Shown here: positions 1-8,733 of the stretch, in pieces
Layout of the letters: each line of letters starts with the position of its first letter
How positions within the stretch are numbered: position 1 is the first letter of the stretch
NCBI RefSeq assembly: GCF_000308615.1
Contig: NZ_BAGB01000065.1
Coordinates: 1 to 64,000 of the forward strand
DNA length: 64,000 nt
Reading direction: 5' to 3'
Source: Nocardia jiangxiensis NBRC 101359
GTDB taxonomy: Bacteria > Actinomycetota > Actinomycetes > Mycobacteriales > Mycobacteriaceae
Program-made: the position numbers and the translations under genes
Notes under the pieces: generated by a model
The model's database searches: none
What the model was told of the DNA's origin: nothing
The model's input: only the letters and a program-made list of their open reading frames with translations

Positions 1-2
1 CG

Positions 3-800
3 CCTGCGGCAGCGCCCGCAGCCGCTCCGGCCGCACCCGCGAGCGCGGCGCCCGCCGGGGTCCGCCCGCAGTTGCAGGCTTTGCGCGGCACCGTGCAGAA
101 GGCCAGCCGCATCCGGCAGATCACCGCGACCAAGACGCGTGAATCGCTGCAGACCACCGCACAGTTGACCCAGACCCACGAGGCCGACGTCACCAAGATC
201 GCGGCACTGCGCGCCAAGGCCAAGACCGCTTTCGCCGATCGCGAGGGCGTGAACCTGACCTTCCTGCCGTTCTTCGCGAAGGCGGCCGTGGAGGCGCTGG
301 GCGTGCACCCCAACGTCAACGCCTCCTACAACGAGGACACCAAGGAGATCACCTACCACTCCGCGGTGCACCTGGGTATCGCGGTGGACACCGATCAGGG
401 CCTGCTGTCCCCGATCATCCACAACGCCAGCGACCTGTCGCTGGCCGGTCTGGCCCGCGCGATCGCCGATATCGCCAACCGCGCCCGCACCGGCGGTCTC
501 AAGCCGGACGAGCTGGCCGGTGGCACCTTCACCATCACCAACATCGGCAGCCAGGGCGCCCTGTTCGACACCCCGATCCTGGTTCCGCCGCAGTCGGCGA
601 TGCTGGGCACCGGCGCGATCGTCAAGCGCCCCATCGTGATCGCCGACAACGGCAACGAGTTCATCGGCATCCGCTCGATGTGCTACCTGCCGCTGACCTA
701 CGATCACCGGCTCATCGACGGCGCCGATGCCGGACGTTTCCTCACCACCATCCGGCACCGGCTGGAGGAGGCGGCGTTCGAGGCGGACCTCGGTCTGTAA
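3..800 (+). CDS. sucB: 2-oxoglutarate dehydrogenase E2 (dihydrolipoamide succinyltransferase), 3' part
   Basis: This is the C-terminal part of a lipoate-dependent acyltransferase, the E2 core of 2-oxoglutarate (or a related 2-oxoacid) dehydrogenase; the start lies before the window. The frame is open from base 3. It begins in an Ala/Pro-rich linker (about 20 codons) and runs into the catalytic domain (KASRIRQITATKT, then TFTITNIGSQG). The active-site signature DHRLIDG (His-x-x-x-Asp-Gly) sits near the end. The lipoyl and subunit-binding domains would be upstream. Two lipoylation genes follow (lipB, lipA), as in mycobacteria where this gene is called dlaT/sucB. The family is certain; which 2-oxoacid complex it serves is inferred from gene order. 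Confidence 0.93.
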   Translation, partial: PAAAPAAAPAAPASAAPAGVRPQLQALRGTVQKASRIRQITATKTRESLQTTAQLTQTHEADVTKIAALRAKAKTAFADREGVNLTFLPFFAKAAVEALGVHPNVNASYNEDTKEITYHSAVHLGIAVDTDQGLLSPIIHNASDLSLAGLARAIADIANRARTGGLKPDELAGGTFTITNIGSQGALFDTPILVPPQSAMLGTGAIVKRPIVIADNGNEFIGIRSMCYLPLTYDHRLIDGADAGRFLTTIRHRLEEAAFEADLGL

Positions 801-822
801 CAAGAAAATTCGGTAACACCGC

Positions 823-1716
823 ATGAGGGTTGTGATCGCCGGTTCGTCCGGTTCGATCGGAACGGCACTGGTGGCGGCGCTGCGCCGGGACGGACACGAT
901 GTGGTCCGGCTGGTGCGGCGCCCCGCCGCCGCGCGTGACGAGTTCAGCTGGGATCCGATTCGCGCCCAGGTGCCCGAGCGCGCCCTGCGTGGCTCGGACG
1001 CGGCGATCAACCTGTGCGGTGCGGGGGTCGGCCGCCGACGCTGGAACGGCAGCTACAAACAGGAGCTGCGGGACAGCCGGATCACCCCCACCGATGTACT
1101 GGCCACGGCGGTCGCCGCCGCCGGGGTGCCGACGCTGATCAATGCGAGCGGCGTGCACTACTACGGCGGCACGACCGGCGACCGGGTCGTCACCGAAACC
1201 TCCCCTGCGGGAACGGGTTTCCTGGGCACGCTGTGCCGCGACTGGGAGGCCGCGACCAAGCCCGCCGAGGACGCGGGTGCGCGCGTGGTGTACATCCGCA
1301 GCGCCCTGGTGCTGTCCCGGCACGGCGGGCTGCTGAAACTGCTCGAACCGCTGTACTCGCTCGGCCTGGGCGGACGCCTGGGCAACGGCCGTCAGTACGT
1401 ACCGTGGATCTCCCTGGCCGACGAGATCGGCGCGATCGCCTTCGCGCTCACCCACGACACACTGCGCGGCCCGGTCAACATGGCCGGACCCGCACCGGTC
1501 ACCAACGCCGAATTCAGCCGGGCCCTGGCCCTTGCGCTGCACCGTCCCGCCCCGCTGGTGGTGCCGTCGGTCGCACTGCGACTGCTGATCGGCGAGTTCG
1601 CCGAAGAGGCGATCCTGCACGGCCCCAGGGCCATACCCACAGCCCTCGAAGAGGCGGGCTATCCCTTCCGGCATCACACCATCGGCCAAGCCTTGGCCTC
1701 GATCTTCGCCGACTGA
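823..1716 (+). CDS. TIGR01777-family NAD(P)-binding epimerase-like protein
   Basis: A 297-residue short-chain dehydrogenase/epimerase-like protein of the TIGR01777 (YfcH-like) family. The N-terminal Rossmann motif GSSGSIGTAL is intact at residues 7-16. Other family landmarks are NLCGAGV, the NASGVHYYG segment, YIRSALVLSRHGG, and a C-terminal tail of the PxxLxxAGYPFRH type. It starts 22 bases after sucB and stands where mycobacteria carry Rv2216, between dlaT and lipB, so it is part of the conserved core. Substrate and reaction are unknown for the family. A TAAC-containing stretch lies just before the ATG and there is no obvious Shine-Dalgarno. Confidence 0.88.
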   Translation: MRVVIAGSSGSIGTALVAALRRDGHDVVRLVRRPAAARDEFSWDPIRAQVPERALRGSDAAINLCGAGVGRRRWNGSYKQELRDSRITPTDVLATAVAAAGVPTLINASGVHYYGGTTGDRVVTETSPAGTGFLGTLCRDWEAATKPAEDAGARVVYIRSALVLSRHGGLLKLLEPLYSLGLGGRLGNGRQYVPWISLADEIGAIAFALTHDTLRGPVNMAGPAPVTNAEFSRALALALHRPAPLVVPSVALRLLIGEFAEEAILHGPRAIPTALEEAGYPFRHHTIGQALASIFAD

Positions 1717-1786
1717 TCCTCAGGTCCCGGCGAATATCACATCTCGCCCCCTCGGTCCTGGAGTTGACGCCGGTTACCGTGAGCTG

Positions 1787-2353
1787 GTGACCGAGAATCC
1801 ATCGTCCGAGCCGCTGATCCGCGATGCGCGTGAGACGGATCTGCCGGAGATCCTGGCGATCCACAACAACGCGATCGCGGAGACCACCGCGATCTGGGAT
1901 ACCGAGCCGGTCGATCTGCCGGAGCGGCTGGCCTGGTGGCGGGCGCGCACGGCGGGCGGATTCCCGGTGCTGGTCGCCGAGATCGACGGCGCGGTGGCCG
2001 GATACGCCAGTTACGGACAGTGGCGGCCCAAGTCGGGATACCGCTTCACCGTGGAGAATTCGGTGTACGTGGCCGACCGGTTCCATCGCCGCGGACTGGC
2101 CACCGCTCTGCTGACCGAGCTGCTCGCGCGGGCCGAACGCGCCGGAACCGTGCACGCGATGGTCGCCGCGATCGAATCCTCGAATACCACCTCGATCAAG
2201 CTGCACGAGAAGTTCGGATTCCACACCGTCGGGGTACTACCGGAAGTAGGACATAAATTCGGCGGATGGATGGACCTGACATTGATGCAGCTCACATTGG
2301 GCACCACGGAGTTCGCGGGTGCGGGTCACGATAGCGTAACGTCCCGACGATGA
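1787..2353 (+). CDS. GNAT N-acetyltransferase, phosphinothricin-acetyltransferase type
   Basis: A 188-residue GNAT acyltransferase that would move acetyl from acetyl-CoA to an amine. IRDARETDLPEILAIHN is the usual N-terminal beta-strand/helix. NSVYVADRFHRRGLATALL holds the acetyl-CoA pyrophosphate-binding loop (R-x-x-G-x-A pattern, here RRGLAT). IESSNTTSIKLHEKFGF is the PAT/Bar-like motif C region. The GTG start is the only one that leaves the domain complete; a TACCGT -10-like hexamer ends 6 bases before it, so the transcript may be leaderless. Its stop overlaps the lipB start by 4 bases (ATGA). It is absent from the equivalent mycobacterial interval, so it looks like an insertion in the lipoylation block. 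The substrate cannot be told. Confidence 0.85.
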   Translation: MTENPSSEPLIRDARETDLPEILAIHNNAIAETTAIWDTEPVDLPERLAWWRARTAGGFPVLVAEIDGAVAGYASYGQWRPKSGYRFTVENSVYVADRFHRRGLATALLTELLARAERAGTVHAMVAAIESSNTTSIKLHEKFGFHTVGVLPEVGHKFGGWMDLTLMQLTLGTTEFAGAGHDSVTSRR

Positions 2354-3180
2354 CTGAGCCCGCCAGCGCAGCCTTACGGGGCGAGCACGAGAACACCCCG
2401 GATCCGCTCGGTGACGGCGTGACCGAAACCTCCGCACTGCCGGTGATCCCACCGGCCCGCCGACGCACCGAATCCGCCCGCATGGACGAGGCGCCCATCG
2501 AGATCGACTACCTCGGCGTGGTCGACTACGAGCGCGCCCGGGATGTGCAGCGCGGAATCGCGGCCGAACGCGCCGCAGGTCAGGGCCGCGATCATCTACT
2601 GCTACTGGAACATCCGCCGGTCTACACCGCGGGCCGCCGCACCGAACCGCAGGACATGCCGACCGACGGCAGCCCCGTGGTGCTGACCGATCGCGGCGGC
2701 AAGATCACCTGGCACGGTCCGGGCCAGCTGGTCGGATATCCGATCGTGCGATTGGCCGAACCGGTCGACGTGATCGACTACGTGCGCCGCCTCGAGGAGG
2801 CCCTCATCGCGGTCTGCACCGGCCTGGGACTGGTCTGCGGGCGGGTCCCCGGACGGTCCGGCGTGTGGGTTCCGGCGAACTCTCTGCAATCCGCGCGCAA
2901 GGTCGCGGCGATAGGCGTACGCGTCGAACGCGGTGTCGCCCTGCACGGCATCTCGCTCAACTGCGATTCGCCGCTGGACGCCTACGAGGTCATCGTGCCC
3001 TGCGGGATCCGCGACGCCGGGGTGACGACGCTGAGCCGCGAACTGGGCCGCGAGATCACGGTGGCCGAGGTGCTTGCGTCGGTGGCCGATTCGATCGCGC
3101 GCGCCCTGGACGGCCGACTGCCGATTTCCGATCACGATATTGCGCATATCACACCGGCCGGAGCCGCACCGGGCGCTTGA
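2350..3180 (+). CDS. lipB: lipoyl(octanoyl) transferase LipB
   Basis: Transfers octanoyl from octanoyl-ACP to the lipoyl domains of E2 subunits and GcvH. The family signatures are present: LEHPPVYTAGRRT, DRGGKITWHGPGQLVGYP, the catalytic lysine in ARKVAAIGV (Lys184) and the nucleophilic cysteine in IVPCGI (Cys218). From the ATG at 2350 the protein is 276 residues, about 45 longer than usual, with an unconserved Ala/Thr-rich N-terminus. An internal ATG at 2482 would give a normal-length enzyme. The upstream start is kept because it overlaps the GNAT stop (ATGA) and a TAACGT hexamer lies 7 bases before it, compatible with a leaderless message. lipA follows 24 bases downstream. Confidence 0.95.
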   Translation: MTEPASAALRGEHENTPDPLGDGVTETSALPVIPPARRRTESARMDEAPIEIDYLGVVDYERARDVQRGIAAERAAGQGRDHLLLLEHPPVYTAGRRTEPQDMPTDGSPVVLTDRGGKITWHGPGQLVGYPIVRLAEPVDVIDYVRRLEEALIAVCTGLGLVCGRVPGRSGVWVPANSLQSARKVAAIGVRVERGVALHGISLNCDSPLDAYEVIVPCGIRDAGVTTLSRELGREITVAEVLASVADSIARALDGRLPISDHDIAHITPAGAAPGA

Positions 3181-3191
3181 TCGGGCGGGCG

Positions 3192-3197
3192 TAGCAT
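3192..3197 (+). promoter_or_regulatory. candidate leaderless -10 box for lipA
   Basis: TAGCAT stands 7 bases before the lipA GTG, a distance that would place the transcription start on or next to the start codon. No Shine-Dalgarno precedes the GTG. The same hexamer stands 6 bases before the ribH-like gene at 39912. Confidence 0.45.
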
Positions 3198-3204
3198 CGG
3201 TCGG

Positions 3205-4305
3205 GTGACCTCCGTCGACACCCCGACATCGACCGCTCCGACCGGCACCACCCCGCCCGGCTCGGGTCCCGCCGCAACCCCGGCTCCCGCGCCGGGTGTG
3301 CCATTGGCCAACGGCCGCAAGCTGCTTCGTATCGAGGCGCGCAACGCCGAGACGCCGATCGAGCGCAAACCCGCGTGGATCCGCACCCGCGCCACGATGG
3401 GCCCGGAATACTCCGAGCTCAAGGGCCTGGTGAAACGTGAAGGGCTGCACACGGTCTGCGAGGAGGCGGGCTGCCCGAACATCTTCGAATGCTGGGAGGA
3501 CCGCGAGGCCACCTTCCTGATCGGCGGCGAGCAGTGCACTCGCCGATGCGATTTCTGCCAGATCGATACCGGTAAGCCGGCCGAGCTGGACCGCGACGAG
3601 CCGCGCCGGGTGGCCGAGAGCGTGCAGGCGATGGGCCTGCGCTATTCCACGGTGACCGGTGTGGCCCGCGACGATCTGGACGACGGCGGCGCCTGGCTCT
3701 ACGCGGAGACGGTGCGCGCGATCAAGCAGCTCAACCCGAACACCGGTGTGGAGCTGTTGATCCCGGATTTCAACGCCGATCCCGATCAGCTGGCCGAGGT
3801 GTTCGCCACCCGCCCCGAGGTGCTGGCGCACAATCTGGAGACGGTGCCGCGCATCTTCAAGCGGATCCGTCCCGCATTCCGCTACGAGCGTTCGCTGGCG
3901 GTGCTGACCGCGGCCCGCGAGGCCGGTCTGGTGACCAAGTCGAATTTGATCCTGGGCATGGGCGAGACCCCCGAGGAGGTCACCCAGGCGATGCGCGATC
4001 TACACGAGGCCGGGTGCGACATCCTGACCATCACCCAGTACCTGCGCCCCTCGCCGCGCCACCATCCGGTGGACCGCTGGGTCAAGCCCGAGGAGTTCGT
4101 GGAGCATTCCCGCGTCGCGACCGAGATCGGTTTCGCCGGCGTGATGGCCGGCCCCCTGGTCCGCTCCTCCTACCGCGCCGGCCGCCTCTACGCCCAGGCG
4201 ATGGCCCACCACGGCCGCGAGATCGCCCCGGAGATGGCCCATCTGGCCACCGAAGGCTCCGCCTCCCAGGAAGCCACCTCGGTCCTGGCCCGCTTCGGCT
4301 CCTAG
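3205..4305 (+). CDS. lipA: lipoyl synthase LipA (radical SAM)
   Basis: Inserts two sulfurs into octanoyl groups to make lipoate. Both iron-sulfur ligand sets are visible: the auxiliary cluster in CEEAGCPNIFEC (C-x4-C-x5-C) and the radical-SAM cluster in CTRRCDFC (C-x3-C-x2-C), followed by the C-terminal RSSYRAG serine motif. The 366-residue protein has a Pro/Thr/Ala-rich N-terminal extension of about 35 residues before LRIEARN, which is common in actinobacteria. The start is GTG, preceded by a likely -10 box rather than a ribosome-binding site. A strong hairpin follows the stop. Confidence 0.97.
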   Translation: MTSVDTPTSTAPTGTTPPGSGPAATPAPAPGVPLANGRKLLRIEARNAETPIERKPAWIRTRATMGPEYSELKGLVKREGLHTVCEEAGCPNIFECWEDREATFLIGGEQCTRRCDFCQIDTGKPAELDRDEPRRVAESVQAMGLRYSTVTGVARDDLDDGGAWLYAETVRAIKQLNPNTGVELLIPDFNADPDQLAEVFATRPEVLAHNLETVPRIFKRIRPAFRYERSLAVLTAAREAGLVTKSNLILGMGETPEEVTQAMRDLHEAGCDILTITQYLRPSPRHHPVDRWVKPEEFVEHSRVATEIGFAGVMAGPLVRSSYRAGRLYAQAMAHHGREIAPEMAHLATEGSASQEATSVLARFGS

Positions 4306-4310
4306 CCGAC

Positions 4311-4380
4311 CCGTCCTCCGTGTCGTAACCGTGAACCATATCGTCGGCGTCCACGGTTGGGCTCACGACACGGGGGACGG
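4311..4380 (+). terminator. nested hairpin after lipA
   Basis: The outer arms 4311-4326 and 4365-4380 pair over 16 bases with one G-T wobble. The inner arms AACCGTG (4327-4333) and CACGGTT (4352-4358) pair directly inside, so the whole segment can fold into one long stem. It starts 5 bases after the lipA stop and lies between lipA and the minus-strand pseudogenes, so it could serve both strands. Confidence 0.7.
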
Positions 4381-4395
4381 ATCACACCAGAGGCG

Positions 4396-4762
4396 TCACG
4401 ACACCGGTACGAGGTCGCACATCTTCCACGGCGTGGCAGATGTGTCGAATTCTTCCCGCGCCTTTCTCGTCAGAGGCTCTTCGGAAGATTCTCGAACCTG
4501 CTCGACGGCGGTAACGCGAACCTTTCCGTATTGCCCGGCATACGCTCCCCCTGCGTAACGTTCTCCCGATTCGGTCATGGCGGCCAACTGATCGTGGAGT
4601 TTTCCGCAGGTGAGATTCATCATCTCCGCGTACGTGGTATTTGGAGCAGCTACTCAGCGAAACCATTACAAGGCAGGCCACCGAGACAGCGGCCGCGATG
4701 ATCGGTAATGATCCACGCCGTTGTCGGCCACGGATTCCGACTGGATCTACGATTTTTTTCAC
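4396..4762 (-). pseudogene. frameshifted small lipoprotein gene
   Basis: Read on the minus strand from a GTG at 4762, the product has a signal peptide ending in a lipobox (MVSLSSCSKY). The frame then becomes implausible. The neighbouring frame continues smoothly as NTTYAEMMNLTCGKLH ... TPWKMCDLVPVS and stops at 4396. Removing one A from the AAA run (T4640-4642 on the plus strand) joins both halves as SCSNTTYAEMMN, so a one-base insertion explains the break. The GTG overlaps the stop of the next pseudogene upstream (4759-4761), so the genes were one operon. No named family was recognised. Confidence 0.65.
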
Positions 4763-5138
4763 AGTTCATTTCGAGCCTCGACCTCTGCAACCCGGCGAGG
4801 AAGCTCATCGTCGAGCTGTCCCAGCAGCCATATGATTCGGTCGGGATCGCCGGTATGCAGGGAGTACGGAACTCCGTATAATCGGACAAGGGATACCAAC
4901 CGGCCGCATCCGCCGCACTACGCCACGGGGAGAGCTTGTCCGGCCTACCGGTGTCCTTCACGATCCCGAACGTCCACGGCGATTCGTCTGTCCGGTACAC
5001 GAACTACATCCACGACCCGGCGGTCCATGCCGCAACCGGCTCTATCGTCACCTCGCGGAGTGGATCCGGCGCGTTCGCAAGGCGAATCAATTCCGAAATA
5101 ACCTGTTTCGCAAAGTCGGAACCGCTCGATGCACCCAT
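4759..5138 (-). pseudogene. small acidic protein gene with amber stop and frameshift
   Basis: From an ATG at 5138 the minus strand reads MGASSGSDFAKQVISELIRL ... TAGSWM, then meets TAG at 5004-5006. The same frame goes on with sensible protein (FVYRTDESPWTFGIVKDTG ... YPLSDYTEF). Around 4861-4870 the frame shifts and the tail HTGDPDRIIWLLGQLDDEL ... ARNEL ends with TGA at 4759. With both lesions repaired it would be a soluble protein of roughly 125 residues. No family was recognised. Its place just downstream of a possible toxin-like remnant allows, but does not prove, an immunity role. Confidence 0.6.
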
Positions 5139-5151
5139 GGATCTCGCATTC

Positions 5152-5603
5152 TCAGTTGATCGGTACGTTCGTGTTCACCCAGCTCGGACAGAGCGTACCG
5201 GTTCCCCACTGATTCAGAGTGACACCGGAGCCGCCTTTTTCACAATACATCGTGATCAGCCCGAGCGGGTGACCATCGAGCTTCTCATCCTCGACATGAC
5301 AACGGCGCGAATCCAGACGGATTCACCGGTATTCCGGCAGGAAGTAGGAATCCCCAGAAATGATCCGCAGCGCCATCGCTGAATCTGGCTGCGATATATG
5401 CGCCTCATCTCCCCGGACTCCGGATCGATCTGATACGTCGAAGGGGTGTGTCGAATTATATCGTCGAATACGTTCGGGTTCGTGATGCCATGTTTATGAA
5501 ACATCTTGTCGAACCCGAAGCCGCTGTTCGTCGTCGGATCGTAGTATCCGCGCCGAAGCGGAATCTCATCACCCAACTGATCGTGCGAAGTCATGAGAAT
5601 CTC
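5152..5603 (-). pseudogene. remnant of a secreted or toxin-like protein
   Basis: Minus-strand frames give DQLGDEIPLRRGYYDPTTNS, GFGFDKMFHKHGITNPNVFD, DIIRHTPSTYQIDPESGE. One frame away the text continues as QPDSAMALRIISGDSYFLPE, hits TGA, and resumes with EDEKLDGHPLGLITMYCEKG ... LCPSWVNTNVPIN before a stop at 5152. At least one frameshift and one in-frame stop are therefore needed to explain it. The 5' end is fused in frame to the MspA remnant, probably by a deletion. The FGFDKxxHKHG segment recalls C-terminal domains of polymorphic toxins, but this is an impression only. Confidence 0.5.
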
Positions 5604-6082
5604 AACGGCCAGCGAGTTGTCCGCGGTCGGGGTGGTGATCTTGATCTGCGCGTAGGACCGCAGACTGACCGGGCCCAGGCAGCCGTCGATCTTGATGTGC
5701 ACCTGGTCGGCGGTGATCGAACCGTGGCGCCCGGTCAAAGCAGTCCGATGGCCGCACCGCTGGTGACGTCCGCCTGGCAACCGATCTGGTAGCCGAGGGT
5801 GATGCTGCCGGAATTCACCGGGGCGGAGCCGCTACCGCTTACATCGGCGGCCGCTTTGAGCGTGACGAATCCTTCACGGGTGAACAATGTGGCGGCGAGA
5901 TTCGGGTATCTGTCGAGGTTTTCGTCGGTCTTTGTGATTCGAATGTGCCAGCCGTCGTCCGTAGTGGTCTCCCGGGACTTGTCGGCCAGCGGGTCCGCGG
6001 CAGCGGTGCCGGTGGCCACAACAGCGATCAGGACGGCGGCCAGCGCACCGGCAAGTCCTGTGATCACACCCCGAATATGCAT
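5604..6082 (-). pseudogene. MspA-family porin, internally deleted and frameshifted
   Basis: The ATG at 6082 has a good ribosome-binding site (GGGGGA, 4 bases upstream) and starts a cleavable signal peptide (MHIRGVITGLAGALAAVLIA ... GTAAADP). The mature part reaches SGSITLGYQIGCQADVTSGA, typical of the first half of MspA porins, and stops at TGA (5735). The last strands of the family, HIKIDGCLGPVSLRSYAQIK and TTPTADNSLAV, are present in another frame only about 20 codons later, whereas intact members have a much longer spacing there. An internal deletion plus frameshift is the simplest reading. The channel would have been in the mycolate outer membrane. Confidence 0.7.
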
Positions 6083-6495
6083 CTGTTCCCCCGCGCTCGG
6101 TCCGCACAGCGGCAAGGCGACACCTCGGTTCGTCCGTATGCCGAAAGCTGTTGGGGCGCAGTAAACTGCATAGAACACTCAATGTGCGGGCGGGAGAAGC
6201 CGACGTCGCCGATATGAACGGCCCAGGCGGTGACCGACGGATGTGATCGGCGCACGATCGCCACCGGTTCCGCCGGAGACTCGTCCGATCGCACCAGTAG
6301 CGCGGTTCGCGAGGCGAGCTGTCGGTCCGGTGCGACGAACGCGCAAGACCGCGTGCCCGGAAACCAGCGACACCGGCCGCACTACTTCGCAGAGGAAAGG
6401 GTGCGGTAACCCGATTGATCTGTCGAATGGGTGACACATGGTGGTCGCTGGTGGGAAGCTCTGATTAACCACACGTGTCGACTTCGGGAGCACAG
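6083..6495. other. intergenic, divergent between MspA remnant and EF-G2-like gene
   Basis: About 410 bases with no credible gene. It should hold the promoters of the decayed porin (minus) and the EF-G2-like gene (plus). No convincing operator or RNA element was seen. Confidence 0.5.
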
Positions 6496-8709
6496 ATGGT
6501 CGAGAGAGCGAGCACACCGGCCGGGCCCAACGGGAAGGCGGTCACCGCCGACCGGCCCGAGGACATTCGCAATGTGGTGCTGGTCGGGCATCCGGGGTCC
6601 GGAAAGACGACGTTGGTGGAGGCGCTCGCCGTCGCCACCGGTGCGCTCACCCGGGCCGGTCGGGTCGAGGACGGGACCTGCGTCTCGGACTACGACGACA
6701 TCGAACAACGCCAGCACCGGTCGGTGCAGCTGTCGGTGGTGCCGGTCGCCTGGGACGGGATCAAGGTCAATCTGGTGGACACACCGGGTTATGCCGATTT
6801 CGTCGGAGAGCTCAGGGCCGGTCTGCGAGCAGCGGATGCGGCCCTTTTCATCATCTCGGCCGCCGCCGGCGCGGACGGCGTCGGCGGGCCGACGCTGGCG
6901 CTGTGGGAGGAGTGCGCGTCGGTCGGCATGCCGCGTGCGCTGGTGATCACCCATCTGGATGCCGCCCGCGCCGACTTCGACGACATGGCCCGCACCTGCC
7001 GCGAACTGCTCGGCGGCGGTGCGACCGAAAGCGTTCTGCCCCTGCATCTTCCGGTCTACGGACCGGCGGGCGCGGACGGGCACCGCCCGGTGACCGGTCT
7101 GATCGATCTGCTCACCCAGCAGGTGTTCGACTATTCCGCGGGCGAGCACACCCGCACCGAGGCCACACCGGAGCAGGCGGCGCTGATCGAGCAGGCGCGC
7201 GGGCAGCTCATCGAGGGCATCATCGCCGAGAGCGAGGACGAGACCCTGATGAATCGCTACCTGGAGGGCGAGGATATCGACCTGGACACGCTCGTCCCGG
7301 ATCTGGAACGCGCGGTGGCGCGCGGCACCTTCCATCCGATCCTGCTCGCCGCGCCGCCACCCGAGGGTGCGCGCGAGGGGCTGGGCATGGTCGAGGTGCT
7401 CGATCTGATCACCCGCGGATTCCCCACGCCCGCAGAGCATCCGGTGGCGGCGGCGCGTCCGGGCAAGGGCTCGGCCCCCACTCCGCTGGCCTGCGATCCG
7501 GCCGCGCCGCTGGCCGCGGAGGTGATTCGCACGACGTCCGATCCGTACGTCGGCAAGCTCTCGCTGGTGCGGGTGTTCGCGGGCACGCTGCGCCCGGACG
7601 AGACGGTGCACGTCTGGGGCCACACTCCCGGCGGGAACGGCGAGCCCGAACCCGATCACGATGCGGACGAACGAGTGGGCGCGATCTCGGCCCCGTTCGG
7701 CAGGCAGCAGCGCCCGGTCGGGGAGGCCGTGGCCGGCGATATCGCCTGCGTCACCAAACTCGGACACGCCGAGACCGGAGATACGCTGTCCCAGAAGGAT
7801 TCTCCGCTGCTGATCGAGCCGTGGCCGATGCCCGAACCGCTGCTGCCGGTCGCGGTGCAGGCGCACAGCAAGGCCGACGAGGACAAACTCTCCCAGGGCC
7901 TGGCCCGGCTCGTCGCCGAGGATCCGGCGGTCCACCTGGAACAGAACGGCCGGACCCACCAGCTGGTGCTGTGGTGTCTGGGCGAGGCGCACCGCGACGT
8001 CGCGCTGGAGCGGCTGCGGTCGCGGTTCGGGGTGCAGGTGGATCTGGTCGATCACCAGGTGGCGCTGCGGGAGACGTTCGCCTCCGGCGCGACCGGGCGC
8101 GGGCGGCACGTCAAACAGTCCGGCGGGCACGGCCAGTACGCGATCTGCGAGATCGAGGTGGATCCGCTGCCGGAGGGTTCGGGCATCGAGTTCGTGGACA
8201 AGGTGGTGGGCGGAGTCGTTCCGCGACAGTTCATCTCGTCGGTGGAGAAAGGGGTGCGCGCGCAGGCGGCCCGCGGTGTGGCGGCCGGATATCCGCTGGT
8301 GGACGTGCGGGTGACGTTGTTCGACGGTAAGGCGCATTCGGTCGACTCCTCCGACGCGGCCTTCCAGACCGCCGGTGCGCTGGCCCTGCGCGAGGCCGCG
8401 ACCGCCGCCCGGCTGAATCTGCTCGAACCGATCGCCGAGGTGAACGTCACGGTCCCGGACGACCATGTCGGCACCGTCCTGAGCGATCTGTCCAGCCGCC
8501 GCGGCCGCGTACTGGGCACCGAACCGATCTCCGGTGCGCGCACGGTCATCCGCGCCGAGGTTCCCGAACTCGAACTGGACCGGTACGCCATCGATCTGCG
8601 CTCCCTCGCTCACGGCGCGGCGCAGTTCACTCGCTCCTACGCCCGGCACGAGGCGATGCCCGGCCAGCTGGCCGACTCGATCCGCAACCGGGCGCACGTC
8701 TCGACCTGA
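6496..8709 (+). CDS. fusA2: elongation factor G-like GTPase (EF-G2 type)
   Basis: A 737-residue translational-GTPase relative of EF-G, matching the EF-G2/FusA2 proteins of mycobacteria. G1 is GHPGSGKTT (residues 31-39) in place of the classic GHVDHGKTT, G3 is DTPGYADF (95-102), and the G4 position reads THLD (152-155) instead of NKxD. EF-G domains II-V follow, including HGQYAICEIEVDP and the C-terminal SSRRGRVLG. The ATG at 6496 is chosen over an upstream GTG (6475) because GGGAG stands 5 bases before it. Paralogues of this type cannot replace FusA in other actinobacteria; what this one does is not known. Confidence 0.88.
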   Translation: MVERASTPAGPNGKAVTADRPEDIRNVVLVGHPGSGKTTLVEALAVATGALTRAGRVEDGTCVSDYDDIEQRQHRSVQLSVVPVAWDGIKVNLVDTPGYADFVGELRAGLRAADAALFIISAAAGADGVGGPTLALWEECASVGMPRALVITHLDAARADFDDMARTCRELLGGGATESVLPLHLPVYGPAGADGHRPVTGLIDLLTQQVFDYSAGEHTRTEATPEQAALIEQARGQLIEGIIAESEDETLMNRYLEGEDIDLDTLVPDLERAVARGTFHPILLAAPPPEGAREGLGMVEVLDLITRGFPTPAEHPVAAARPGKGSAPTPLACDPAAPLAAEVIRTTSDPYVGKLSLVRVFAGTLRPDETVHVWGHTPGGNGEPEPDHDADERVGAISAPFGRQQRPVGEAVAGDIACVTKLGHAETGDTLSQKDSPLLIEPWPMPEPLLPVAVQAHSKADEDKLSQGLARLVAEDPAVHLEQNGRTHQLVLWCLGEAHRDVALERLRSRFGVQVDLVDHQVALRETFASGATGRGRHVKQSGGHGQYAICEIEVDPLPEGSGIEFVDKVVGGVVPRQFISSVEKGVRAQAARGVAAGYPLVDVRVTLFDGKAHSVDSSDAAFQTAGALALREAATAARLNLLEPIAEVNVTVPDDHVGTVLSDLSSRRGRVLGTEPISGARTVIRAEVPELELDRYAIDLRSLAHGAAQFTRSYARHEAMPGQLADSIRNRAHVST

Positions 8710-8720
8710 GCTCCGCACAC

Positions 8721-8726
8721 TATTCT
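8721..8726 (+). promoter_or_regulatory. candidate leaderless -10 box for the DUF4191 gene
   Basis: TATTCT lies 7 bases before the ATG at 8734 and the gap contains no Shine-Dalgarno, so transcription probably starts at or near the A of the start codon. Confidence 0.5.
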
Positions 8727-8733
8727 GAGAACC

